Shown in pieces: positions 8,323-16,712 of a DNA stretch of 46,612 nucleotides. This DNA is from Thermoplasmata archaeon. GTDB taxonomy: Archaea > Thermoplasmatota > Thermoplasmata > Lutacidiplasmatales > UBA184. The stretch lies in contig JAKIWO010000005.1 in NCBI GenBank assembly GCA_022749995.1, positions 1-46,612 on the forward strand, written 5' to 3'. A program made the translations under genes and the position numbers. How positions within the stretch are numbered: the first letter of the stretch is position 1; every line of letters starts with the position of its first letter. Under the pieces are notes generated by a model. It searched no databases. It saw only the letters and a list, made by a program, of their open reading frames with translations, and had not been told where the DNA came from.

Positions 8323-9967
8323 CGGCCTCCCCGGGCGGGCCGCGCAGCTGCGTGGTGAGGAACTCGTACTCGGGCGTGGAAGCGACCAACGCGATGGGCA
8401 GGTGTGCGGAGCCGAACCGGAGCAGCCCCTCGGAGTAGCCGGCCTCCCGCGGCAACCGGGCCCGGCCGAGCCAGTCGGCCTCGGCAGAGGAGAGGCCGTA
8501 GAACCGGCGTGCCTCCGACGATACCGGCGAGAGTCGAAGGAGTACGCTCACCCGGAGGTTCCGCAGCACCGAGCGGCCGGCCTCGGACCGCAGGAAGTCG
8601 TCCGGGCTCTGCGAGAGGAGCACCAGCCCGGCCGTGTCGTGGCGCACGCGGCGCACGAGGCCGTCCAAGAAGCGGGCCGTGGCCGGATGGCCGACGAGAA
8701 GGTGCGCCTCGTCCACGAGGAGCAGCTTGGGGCCGGCGCGGTGCGAGAGACGCTCGGCGATCGCCTCGAGGGCGTAGGCGAGGTGGAAGGCCCGATGACC
8801 CGGCGCGACGCCCGTCAGGTCCACCACGAGCGGGTCACCTGCGAGCTCCACCGTCGTCGGGCCGTCCAAGTACTGCAGTGATCCGGACCGGAACGTCTCG
8901 AGCAATCCGGGCAGGCGGGGAGCCTGGGCCGATTCGGCCGCTACTTCTCCCAGCAGATCGCGGAAGGTGGGCACGCCGCTGCGCTCGTACAACCGGTGGA
9001 GTGCGCGGTCGAGGAGGGCCGACTCTTCGTCCCGTAGGCTGGGGAACAGCGCCCCCAGCAGGGCGCCGATCCGCGCTGCCTTCTCCGACCGGTTTCCGCC
9101 AGCGCTCGCCGGGTCGAGCGGGTTGAGCCGACCGGCGCCGCCCGGACCCAGGTGCAGTACCTCGCCGCCGAGCGCTCGTGCCCAGTCGCCGAACTCCCCG
9201 AGCGGATCGAGCACGGCCACGGACAGGCCGGGGTTCATCCACCGTTCCCGCATCGCGAGCAGGCTCGCCGCGAAGCTCTTGCCGGCCCCGGTGGTGCCGA
9301 AGATCCCCCAGGAGTGACTTCCGTGCTTCCAACGGTTGAGCAGGACCGGCGCAGCATCCTCGAGCGCGAGCCCCAGGAGGACGCCCCCCGGCTCCAGTAC
9401 CGACTCGTCGACGAACGGCAGGAAGGCGGCCGCGGAGTCGCTCGGCAGCAGATGCCAGTATCCGGGCGGGCGGCGTCCCCCTCCGCCGGGGGAGCGGGGG
9501 GCGAGGGCGAGCGCGCTCTCGTAGCGCGGCGAGCGGGTACGGAAGCCGACCGCCTCGAGCCCCCGTTCGAGCGCGAGCCGGCGGCGTTCCGCCTCGGCGG
9601 TGCTCCGGCCATGGGCCGTGAAGCAGATCCCCACCCGGAAGAGCCGCTGCTCGCGGGCGGCGACCGACCGGCCGAGTTCGCGGGCGCTCTCGGCCTCGCG
9701 CTCGAGCTCGGCACGGCGCCCCTCGGGGGGCGGGAGGGAACCGCCGAGCTCCGCCTCGGCCCGGCTGGCCACTTCCTCCAACCGGCGCAGGGAGGGTGCG
9801 GGCGGCTCCGGCTGGAGCTCGAGCCGAAGGCCCCGTTCGCCGCTTCCCCCGAGGAGCCGGCCCAGGAAACCGAAGGCGACTCGGGGCGGCAGTCGGCTCA
9901 CGAGCAGCGGGGCCGTCGTGCCCGCGGGAGTGCGGATGGCGCCCGGGGATTCGGCCGCCTCACTCAT
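8249..9967 (-). CDS. VirB4/HerA-like T4SS ATPase
   Basis: Walker A GTTGAGKS, Walker B KLLLVDEAHLLV, sequence HDTAGLVLLSQSPDDFL typical of VirB4/TraE C-domain; ATG at 9967 overlaps the upstream gene stop. Confidence 0.85.
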   Translation of the reverse strand: MSEAAESPGAIRTPAGTTAPLLVSRLPPRVAFGFLGRLLGGSGERGLRLELQPEPPAPSLRRLEEVASRAEAELGGSLPPPEGRRAELEREAESARELGRSVAAREQRLFRVGICFTAHGRSTAEAERRRLALERGLEAVGFRTRSPRYESALALAPRSPGGGGRRPPGYWHLLPSDSAAAFLPFVDESVLEPGGVLLGLALEDAAPVLLNRWKHGSHSWGIFGTTGAGKSFAASLLAMRERWMNPGLSVAVLDPLGEFGDWARALGGEVLHLGPGGAGRLNPLDPASAGGNRSEKAARIGALLGALFPSLRDEESALLDRALHRLYERSGVPTFRDLLGEVAAESAQAPRLPGLLETFRSGSLQYLDGPTTVELAGDPLVVDLTGVAPGHRAFHLAYALEAIAERLSHRAGPKLLLVDEAHLLVGHPATARFLDGLVRRVRHDTAGLVLLSQSPDDFLRSEAGRSVLRNLRVSVLLRLSPVSSEARRFYGLSSAEADWLGRARLPREAGYSEGLLRFGSAHLPIALVASTPEYEFLTTQLRGPPGEAVAGRNAGLSPPSAGRPDDGDSAGG

Positions 9968-10317
9968 GATCGCCTCGCCGCCCGGCCGGCAGGTCCGGGC
10001 CGACCGAGCAGCGCTGCCAGCGCCGCGGGCACCACGAGGAGTACCGAGTGCTCCGGGCCGCGGTAGAGAACGTACAGCGCCGCCGCGGCACCGGCGCAGC
10101 CGAGGAGCCCTAGCAGCGGTGCGCTTGCCCGCCGGGACCCGGCGAACTCCATCCAACGGATCGCGAGCGAGGCGAAGACGAGCAGGACGAACGTCGCCGT
10201 GACGGCGCCGAAGGAGGGCCACCGCAGCGCGATGAGGGCGGACACGAGTGCCCCGGCGCTCGCCAACCCGAGCGGGTCGGGAAGCTCCTCCCCCGACCCA
10301 TCGCCGCCGGCGCTCAT
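9964..10317 (-). CDS. Small multi-TM membrane protein of T4SS-like operon
   Basis: 117 aa with several hydrophobic helices; 4-bp overlaps with both neighbours. Confidence 0.7.
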   Translation of the reverse strand: MSAGGDGSGEELPDPLGLASAGALVSALIALRWPSFGAVTATFVLLVFASLAIRWMEFAGSRRASAPLLGLLGCAGAAAALYVLYRGPEHSVLLVVPAALAALLGRPGPAGRAARRS

Positions 10318-11069
10318 CGAGGTTGTCCCCGGAGTGCACGCGCCGTCTCGGCGAGCTCTCCTCCGCGCAGACGTCGCGGAGAGAGTTCGAGGCGGGCGAG
10401 CTGCTCCTCCACCGCCGCCACCTGGCGGGCGAGTCGGGCCCGTCCGGCCGGTGACGGGCGTAGCTCCTCGAGGAGCAGCCGCACTCGGGTGCGCCGTCTC
10501 CGGCGCAGCAGGAGGAGGAGGAGCTCGCGGTAGGCTCGTGCGGCGGCTTGGAGGTCGGCGGAGTCACCGCTCCCACGTCCGGTCGGTGGGAGGAACGGTG
10601 CGCTACGGACCGGGACGCTGCCGACCTCGAGCCACAGGGGGCCGCCGAGGGAGTCGAGGAAACTCCGGTAGGCGGAGAACCGGCTCGATTGCTCGGGAGC
10701 CGGAAGATACGCGAGCGGCGCACCGGCCACTTCGAGGCCCGCGACGAGGCCTCCCGCTACGGGAAGGGCCGCCCCGGCCGCAGGGGCCGAGGAGCTTCCG
10801 CCCGCGGCGGTCGATCGCCAGCGCCAACGGAGGTAGTCGCTGCACCGCTCGTCGAGCGCCTTGCCGTCGGGCCGGTAGGTGGCGAGGAGGAATCCGCCCC
10901 CGACGAACGGGAGCCATACCACCGGGGAGCTGAGGGCGGCGGCGACCGCACCGAGTACGAGCGCCAGGAGGAACTTGAGCGCGTCCGTGACCGTCTCGAA
11001 CGGCCCAAACCGTGCGCGTCGCAGCATCGGCTCGGGCAGCCGGACCTCCACCGGGAGTGCGGCGCTCAC
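10314..11069 (-). CDS. PrgI-like T4SS membrane protein
   Basis: MSAALPVEVRLPEPM..RARFGPFETVTDALKFLLALVLGAVAAALSSPVVWLPFVGGGFLLATYRPDGKALDERCSDYLRWRWRS matches the PrgI-family layout (two TM, then 'G+.LDE....LR+R'). GTG start overlapping the previous stop. Confidence 0.68.
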   Translation of the reverse strand: MSAALPVEVRLPEPMLRRARFGPFETVTDALKFLLALVLGAVAAALSSPVVWLPFVGGGFLLATYRPDGKALDERCSDYLRWRWRSTAAGGSSSAPAAGAALPVAGGLVAGLEVAGAPLAYLPAPEQSSRFSAYRSFLDSLGGPLWLEVGSVPVRSAPFLPPTGRGSGDSADLQAAARAYRELLLLLLRRRRRTRVRLLLEELRPSPAGRARLARQVAAVEEQLARLELSPRRLRGGELAETARALRGQPR

Positions 11070-12184
11070 CGTCCCGCCCCACGCATCGGCGGGATCCGCG
11101 GGGAGGGGGCGGACCGCGGCTTCGCGGGGGCGAAGTGCGCGAGCAGGCGGGATCCGCCACTGCCGAGCAGCGAGCCGGCTAGGACCGGCAGGGCGAGCGC
11201 CGGACCGGCGGCACTGGCCCCGCGCACGGCCCCCGCCACCGGCGCCGCCCAGCTTCCTCCGCGGGCGACCGAGCCGAGCGGCCGGAGCACGCTCTCGAGG
11301 CCGCTGCCGGCGCTCGCCAATCCCCGCTGGATCCCTCCCGCCAGCACGCCGCCGGCACCGGGCATCCCGGCGGCGGTGAGCGACTGGCCAGCCAGCGATA
11401 GGAACGCGGGGGAGGCCAGCGCCGCGATCAGGTAGCCGAGCAGCAGCACGATCGAGCCGGAGCCGACGGCGAGCTCGAGCGGCACGACGAGGACGCACGG
11501 CAGGAAGGCGAGCTCGGCGAACCAGAGCCAGCCCCGCCGGGCGAGCGGGGCGAGTGCCGGCACGGGCCACAGGAGCGTGAAGACGGGCAGGAGCACGAGC
11601 AGCACGCCGAGCAGCGCGTTCCGGACGGCGATCGCCGCCACGAGCAGCAGGACGACGGAGAGGAGCACGAAGGCGAAGACGAACGCGAGGATGCCGTTGT
11701 CCCAGGAAAACGAGAGGAGACCGAAGCCCCCGAGGTTGGACCAGCGCTGCCAAGCGCCCCCGTCAAATCCGGCGACCACCGGATAGGTCGCCGAGGCGAG
11801 CCCAAAGAGCGCGCTCGCGACCGGCAGGGTGAAGTTGGCGAGCAGCGCCCCCACGACCAGGCGCGGGAACAGCCCTTGGAGCCGAGGGGCGATCGACGGA
11901 ATCGTGGCCCGCACCAGGTAGAGCAGCCCGACCGCGAGCACGACGAGGACCAGCGCCGGGTCGACCAGGGAGACCACCAGGTACTGGGAGAACGCCGCCG
12001 CGACCGCTAGGAACCCGCCGGCGCCGGAGGGGTCCGGAGGGAGCGACGGGAACAGCGCGGCCGCCTGCATCGACGGCACGAACAGGTTGTCGTACGTCGG
12101 TCCGATGACCGCCGCGAGCGCGGCGGTCAGGATGGCGAACAGCGCAAAGAGGATCGCCTGGATCGGGATCGAGGTCGGGTCCAT
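11066..12184 (-). CDS. VirB6/TrbL-like polytopic membrane protein
   Basis: 372 aa, multiple TM helices, Gly/Ala-rich C-terminal tail typical of TrbL; located between pilin-like and PrgI-like genes. Confidence 0.7.
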   Translation of the reverse strand: MDPTSIPIQAILFALFAILTAALAAVIGPTYDNLFVPSMQAAALFPSLPPDPSGAGGFLAVAAAFSQYLVVSLVDPALVLVVLAVGLLYLVRATIPSIAPRLQGLFPRLVVGALLANFTLPVASALFGLASATYPVVAGFDGGAWQRWSNLGGFGLLSFSWDNGILAFVFAFVLLSVVLLLVAAIAVRNALLGVLLVLLPVFTLLWPVPALAPLARRGWLWFAELAFLPCVLVVPLELAVGSGSIVLLLGYLIAALASPAFLSLAGQSLTAAGMPGAGGVLAGGIQRGLASAGSGLESVLRPLGSVARGGSWAAPVAGAVRGASAAGPALALPVLAGSLLGSGGSRLLAHFAPAKPRSAPSPRIPPMRGAGR

Positions 12185-12202
12185 CGCTGCCTTCGCCGCG
12201 TC

Positions 12203-12580
12203 CTAGACGCCGGTGACGACCCACTGCGCGAGTCCCCAGACCAGTCCGGTGACGGCGGCGGTGAACACGAGCGTACCGATCAGGGCGTCGCGTGCGCGCT
12301 CGCGAGCCTGCACCTTCTTCGAGACATCGTGGGAGAACCAGCTCAGCGCCACCCGAGCCCAGACGAGCGCGAGCAGGCCGCCGCCGGCGGCGGCCACCAG
12401 CGCGACGAGCCGTCCGATGGCGGCCGTGAAGTTCCCCTCGACCGAGGTCGCCCGAAGGTGCGCGACCGGTGCGGCCTCGGCCGGCGCCAGCGGAGCCACC
12501 GGCATCGGGGGTAGGAGGAGGAGCAGCCCCAGCAGAGCCAGTCCCACGCTCCTCAGGAGGCGCGCGGGTCCGGGCCTCAC
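12203..12580 (-). CDS. VirB2/TrbC-like pilin-type membrane protein
   Basis: Signal-like N-terminus (LLRSVGLALLGLLLLLPPMPVAPLAPAEA) followed by two TM helices separated by a short basic loop (SHDVSKKVQARERARDALIG); GTG start overlaps the upstream stop. Confidence 0.65.
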   Translation of the reverse strand: MRPGPARLLRSVGLALLGLLLLLPPMPVAPLAPAEAAPVAHLRATSVEGNFTAAIGRLVALVAAAGGGLLALVWARVALSWFSHDVSKKVQARERARDALIGTLVFTAAVTGLVWGLAQWVVTGV

Positions 12581-14841
12581 GGCTCCGCCTCCCCGCGCTC
12601 CGGGCGCGGCCGGGCACCAATCTCCCCGCGCTCGCGCCAGTGGTAGGTCGTGGGTTCCTCCGGCTCGGTGACACTCTCGATACGACCGAGCGCGATCCAG
12701 CGGCGGAGCGCCTGTCGGGTCGTCTCGGGATCGATCCCCTCCTCCTCGGCGAGGAGGAGCAGCGTGTCCTCGTCCAGACCCTCCGCGTCGCGCACCAGGC
12801 GTCGCAAGGTCGGCAGCGCACCCCGCGGTTCCGGGACCGTCGGCTTCGCGCGGCTCGGGAGCCGGGAACGGAACAGCCAGAGCGTACCGAGGACGAGACC
12901 GGCCGGAAGCAGCACCCAAGCGAGGCCGGTGCCGCCAGCGGAAGCGGCGGGGGTTGCGTTGGCGTCTCCGGCCCGCGGAGGTCCGGACCCCACTCCGCCC
13001 CCGGGAGCGATGGTCAGCGTGAGGCTGCTCTCGTTGCGGAATCCGAGGGCATCGGTGACGTCGAACTGGACGAGGAGGAAGCCGGAGGGAGCCGGGGGCG
13101 CCGTCCAGTCACCGGGACCCGGCAGCGAGGCGTTTCCGGCGGTCCCTGTACCGTCGGAGAGCCGCAGCGAGTACCGGTAGGGGAGCACCCCGCCCGCGAT
13201 CGTGAAGCTCAGGGTGAGTGGAGTGCCGGAGGTGGGCGAGGTCGACGCCAGGATGGCCGAGGCCTCGAGCGGCGCGAGCACCCGAAGCGTCAGGTTGGAG
13301 CTCACCGAGTCCCCGGCGCCGTCGACGAGGGTCACGACGAACAGCGCGGCTCCGGCCGAGGCGAGCGTTCCATTCCACGCGAACACTCCTCCCGAGGAGA
13401 GGCTGCCGGACCGGGCCGCTGCGGTGGAGATCCGCGCGGTGGTCCCGATCGACCAGTTGAGCGGAGGGGTGCCCCCTCCGGTGAGACCGACGACCTCGAC
13501 CGAGCCCCCGACCTCGCTGACGCTCGGAGTCAGGTTCGCGAGGAGGAACGGCGCGCTGTGCACGCGCGCCAGCGGCAGCGTCTCGCTCACGCCCACCCCG
13601 AGGGCATCGGTGACCGTCAACGACAGCCACAGCGGTGCGGCGATCGACGGGACCACCGCTTCGGTCCAGTTGCCGGGCCCGGCGGAGGTGAACGTGAACG
13701 TCGAGCCGGAGGGGACGGAACTTCCGGTCACTGCGAAAGGCCCCACCCCGCCGGCAAGCGCGAGGTGGAACGGCAGCGGGCGGTCCACATCGCCTCCCGC
13801 GGCGCCCACCACGCCCAGCGTTACCTGAACCGCCGCTGCGACAGGGAACTCTCGGTCGACCACGACCAGCCCTCCCAGGCGGTCGCTGACCTCGAGCTGG
13901 AGCCCGAGCTCCCTCGCGGTCGGGGCAGGGACCGTCCAACTCGGTCCGGTCCCCGCATCGCCGGCGCTGTCGTTCCAGAGATACGTGTACGGCGGGAATC
14001 CCCCTTCGACGAGCGCGCCCACCGCGAAGGGGGCCCCGAGCTCGGGACCGGCCGATTGCGGGACCAGCTCGGCCGCGAGCGCGCTCGCTACCAGTACGGC
14101 CGAGTTCACCTGGGCGGTGACCCGCTCCCCCAGCGGGTCGCTGACACTGACGCTGGGCAGGTACGTCCCGAGCCCGTACCGGTGCACCACACTGAACCCT
14201 CCCGCACGGGGCAGCGTGAGCGGGGTGCGGTTACCGTCACCGAAATCGAACCCGAGCTGGTAGGGTGGCTCACCGCCGGAGAGGTTGCCGGAGCAGCGGA
14301 CGGCGGCTCCGGGGACGGCGGGGGTGTTCCCCGCCGACCAGTCGGAGAGGAACAAGGCCGGGATCGTGGCGATGCTCGCCTGCGCTTCGGTGCCGAAGGA
14401 GACGTTGTTGGCAGGGCAGACGACGGAGCCTTCGACCGTGGCGCTCAGCTCGACGGTGCCGCTCACGCCGGGGAACGCCGAGAAGACCACCGAGGCGCCG
14501 GTGGGGGAGAGGAGCGTCCCGATCGGCTGGGCGAGCACGGACAGCTCCCACACGACCACGGGCGTCTCGACGGCGCACCCGGGGACCGAGGAGCCGACCC
14601 ACAGTGCGAACGAGCCGTTCTGCCCGGCGGCGAGCGTGGCCGCCGCCGGCACGATCTCGACGGAGGCGAACCCGAGGGCGGGCACCCGGTCGCCCTCGCC
14701 GGCGACGGGAGCGAGGCGTTCGCTCGGGTGGAAGCCGCCGCCTCCGAACAGCAGGAGCGGCAGGAGGAGAGATCCCAGCAGTCCCACCCATAGCAGCGGC
14801 AAGGGCGAGCGCATCGCCCGTCGGCCCGGCATCGAAACCAC
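12577..14841 (-). CDS. Surface protein with PKD/Ig-like repeats, single TM and cytosolic winged-helix-like domain
   Basis: Signal peptide (SPLPLLWVGLLGSLLLPLLLFGG), repeated beta-sandwich motifs (GGEPPYQLGFDFGDGN, GGFPPYTYLWNDSAG, GGVLPYRYSLRLSDG), TM (GLAWVLLPAGLVLGTLWLF), C-terminal helical HTH-like segment (DEDTLLLLAEEEGIDPETTRQALRRWIALGRIESV). Alternative start 14814. Confidence 0.85.
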   Translation of the reverse strand: MVSMPGRRAMRSPLPLLWVGLLGSLLLPLLLFGGGGFHPSERLAPVAGEGDRVPALGFASVEIVPAAATLAAGQNGSFALWVGSSVPGCAVETPVVVWELSVLAQPIGTLLSPTGASVVFSAFPGVSGTVELSATVEGSVVCPANNVSFGTEAQASIATIPALFLSDWSAGNTPAVPGAAVRCSGNLSGGEPPYQLGFDFGDGNRTPLTLPRAGGFSVVHRYGLGTYLPSVSVSDPLGERVTAQVNSAVLVASALAAELVPQSAGPELGAPFAVGALVEGGFPPYTYLWNDSAGDAGTGPSWTVPAPTARELGLQLEVSDRLGGLVVVDREFPVAAAVQVTLGVVGAAGGDVDRPLPFHLALAGGVGPFAVTGSSVPSGSTFTFTSAGPGNWTEAVVPSIAAPLWLSLTVTDALGVGVSETLPLARVHSAPFLLANLTPSVSEVGGSVEVVGLTGGGTPPLNWSIGTTARISTAAARSGSLSSGGVFAWNGTLASAGAALFVVTLVDGAGDSVSSNLTLRVLAPLEASAILASTSPTSGTPLTLSFTIAGGVLPYRYSLRLSDGTGTAGNASLPGPGDWTAPPAPSGFLLVQFDVTDALGFRNESSLTLTIAPGGGVGSGPPRAGDANATPAASAGGTGLAWVLLPAGLVLGTLWLFRSRLPSRAKPTVPEPRGALPTLRRLVRDAEGLDEDTLLLLAEEEGIDPETTRQALRRWIALGRIESVTEPEEPTTYHWRERGEIGARPRPERGEAEP

Positions 14842-14908
14842 CCGAGCAGGGACCGGTCCGCCCGGTACTTGCCGCGGGCGCGTGCGGCGGGAGTTGAACG
14901 GTGGGGCG

Positions 14909-15574
14909 TTACGACTGGACGGCGATCGCCGCGTGGTCGCGCGAGTACGGAGCGAGGTCGACGGCCGGGCGGGGGGACAGTCCGGCCCGCGCCAGCTCCG
15001 ATCGCGCCTCCTGGATCAGCTCCCGGGGCGATCGTCGCTGGGTGACGCTACGGACCTTGAGCATGAGCAGCCCGCGTCCGCCGGGCGCCAGCGCGGCCGC
15101 CGCATTCTCGGCGAAGATCCGGGTCTGATCCCGCTGGGCGATGTCCTGGTAGAGCCACTCCACCGGTGCGAGTTCGGCGCGGTATCGCTCCGGCATCTGG
15201 GCGTCGGCGAGGAGCGGCAGCAGATTCTCGCGCTCCCGGGACAAGGCGAGCAGCTGACCGAAGGCGCTCGGACTCTTCTCCACGAGGAACAGTTGCGCCG
15301 CCGGGAGGAGGTCGGAGAGGTGGCTCGCCGTCGTGCCGTGGGCGGCCCCGAGGTACAGCAGTCGCCGGACGCCCGAGAGGTCGAAGCTCGCCGACGGATG
15401 GAGCAGGTAGGCGGCCAGCTTGCTCCGCCAGGGGTCCCACGTGCGCAGCTCCTCCGTCCCCTCCGGACGCAGCGTTTCGCCGTACACGGCCCGCCCCGGT
15501 CGGAGGTTCACGGTGAACAGCTCCGTGCCGGAACGGAGGATGCCGGGCCACCGCGTGCGCTCGATCCCGCTCAT
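14909..15574 (-). CDS. flpA: Fibrillarin-like rRNA/tRNA 2'-O-methyltransferase
   Basis: VYGETLRPEGTEELRTWDPWRSKLAAYLL.., LLYLGAAHGTTASHLSDLLP, EWLYQDIAQRDQTRIF, LMLKVRS: hallmark fibrillarin motifs. Confidence 0.9.
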   Translation of the reverse strand: MSGIERTRWPGILRSGTELFTVNLRPGRAVYGETLRPEGTEELRTWDPWRSKLAAYLLHPSASFDLSGVRRLLYLGAAHGTTASHLSDLLPAAQLFLVEKSPSAFGQLLALSRERENLLPLLADAQMPERYRAELAPVEWLYQDIAQRDQTRIFAENAAAALAPGGRGLLMLKVRSVTQRRSPRELIQEARSELARAGLSPRPAVDLAPYSRDHAAIAVQS

Positions 15575-16035
15575 TCCGCGAGCAGCAGCATCTCGACCTC
15601 GACGGGGAAGTCGAGCGGAAGCGAGGGGACACCCACGGAGACGCGGGCGGGTCGTCCGGCCTCGCCGAAGATGGCGAGCAGGCACTCGGTCGCCCCGTTC
15701 CCCACCTCGTGCTGCCGATTGAACCCGGGAGAGGACGCCACGTAGACCACCACGCGCACGACCCGGCGGATCTGGTCGATGGAGCCGAGGAGTTGGGCGG
15801 CCGCCGCGAGCCCCTGTAGGACCGCGAGGCGCGCCCCCTCCTGCGCCTGGGCTATGCTCACGTTGGCGTCGACGTGACCGGGGTAGATCGTGACCCCCCC
15901 GCGCATCGGCCCTTGCCCGGAGATGTACACCTGCGGTCCGGCACGGACGGCCGGAGCGTACGACCCCTTCGGCTGCGGCGCGGGCGGGAGCTCGAACCCC
16001 AGTCGCCGCAGCGCCGCGCTGGGGCTCTCTGCCAC
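15571..16035 (-). CDS. RidA/YjgF family protein
   Basis: GSYAPAVRAGPQVYISGQGP ... GHVDANVSIAQAQEGARLAVLQGL; GTG start at 16035; 4-bp overlap with fibrillarin gene. Confidence 0.85.
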   Translation of the reverse strand: MAESPSAALRRLGFELPPAPQPKGSYAPAVRAGPQVYISGQGPMRGGVTIYPGHVDANVSIAQAQEGARLAVLQGLAAAAQLLGSIDQIRRVVRVVVYVASSPGFNRQHEVGNGATECLLAIFGEAGRPARVSVGVPSLPLDFPVEVEMLLLAE

Positions 16036-16126
16036 GAGCGGTCGGACGGTTGGTGGCGGATACCGATGTCGGTCCTCCCGTAGATGGGTACTCCCCTCTT
16101 TATTCCGTGGCCGGTCTCGCCTGCCG

Positions 16127-16651
16127 ATGGTCACGCTGTTCCGCCGGTTCCGTCGGTCCAAGGGGCCGGAACCGGAGCAGGTGCTGGAGCCGGAACCCGG
16201 GGCTGAGCCCGACGTGGAGCCCGAGGCCGAGCTCGAGGGGGAGCCCGGGTCTGAGCCACTACCCGAGTCCGTGGACGAAACGGCCAGCGTGGAGCCGCCG
16301 CCCGGGGAAGAGCCCCCGCCGGTGGAGGAACCGGCTTTGGCCGCCGAGCAACCGGAGACCCCCGCGCCGGGTCCCGCACTCGAGTCGGAGCGCGCGGCCC
16401 CAGTCTCGCCGGCCGGTCCGGCTCCCTCTCCCAAGCCCCCGGCCGATGCCGTCCCACCCGCACCCCGCGCGCCGCCGTCGTCCGTCGCCCGGACGAGTTC
16501 GCGTCCCCCTCCGCTGCCCACCGAGGACGAATCAGCCGAGCTCCCGACCAGCCCGCGCGGGCTCGCCTCCCCACCGGCGACCTGCTTCCTGTGCGGTTCG
16601 CGACTGGAGGCGGGGCGGTGTCCCAAGTGCCGCATGACGTGGGTGGAATGA
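16127..16651 (+). CDS. Pro/Glu-rich low-complexity protein with C-terminal zinc ribbon
   Basis: Acidic/proline repeats, then CFLCGSRLEAGRCPKC. Confidence 0.7.
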   Translation: MVTLFRRFRRSKGPEPEQVLEPEPGAEPDVEPEAELEGEPGSEPLPESVDETASVEPPPGEEPPPVEEPALAAEQPETPAPGPALESERAAPVSPAGPAPSPKPPADAVPPAPRAPPSSVARTSSRPPPLPTEDESAELPTSPRGLASPPATCFLCGSRLEAGRCPKCRMTWVE

Positions 16652-16712
16652 GTTCCTCTCCGCGAACGCCCGTAGCGACTCGCGCCGATCCCTCGCCTCG
16701 CGAGGCGCTCGT

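Noticed and set aside
12469-14793. 774-aa plus-strand ORF
   Set aside because: Antisense to the surface-protein gene; Arg/Gly/Glu-rich composition typical of spurious high-GC shadow ORFs.
7014-14841. Integrated conjugative element or provirus
   Set aside because: No integrase, relaxase, coupling protein, replication gene or clear att repeats seen; flanked by housekeeping genes. Kept as a chromosomal T4SS-like system.
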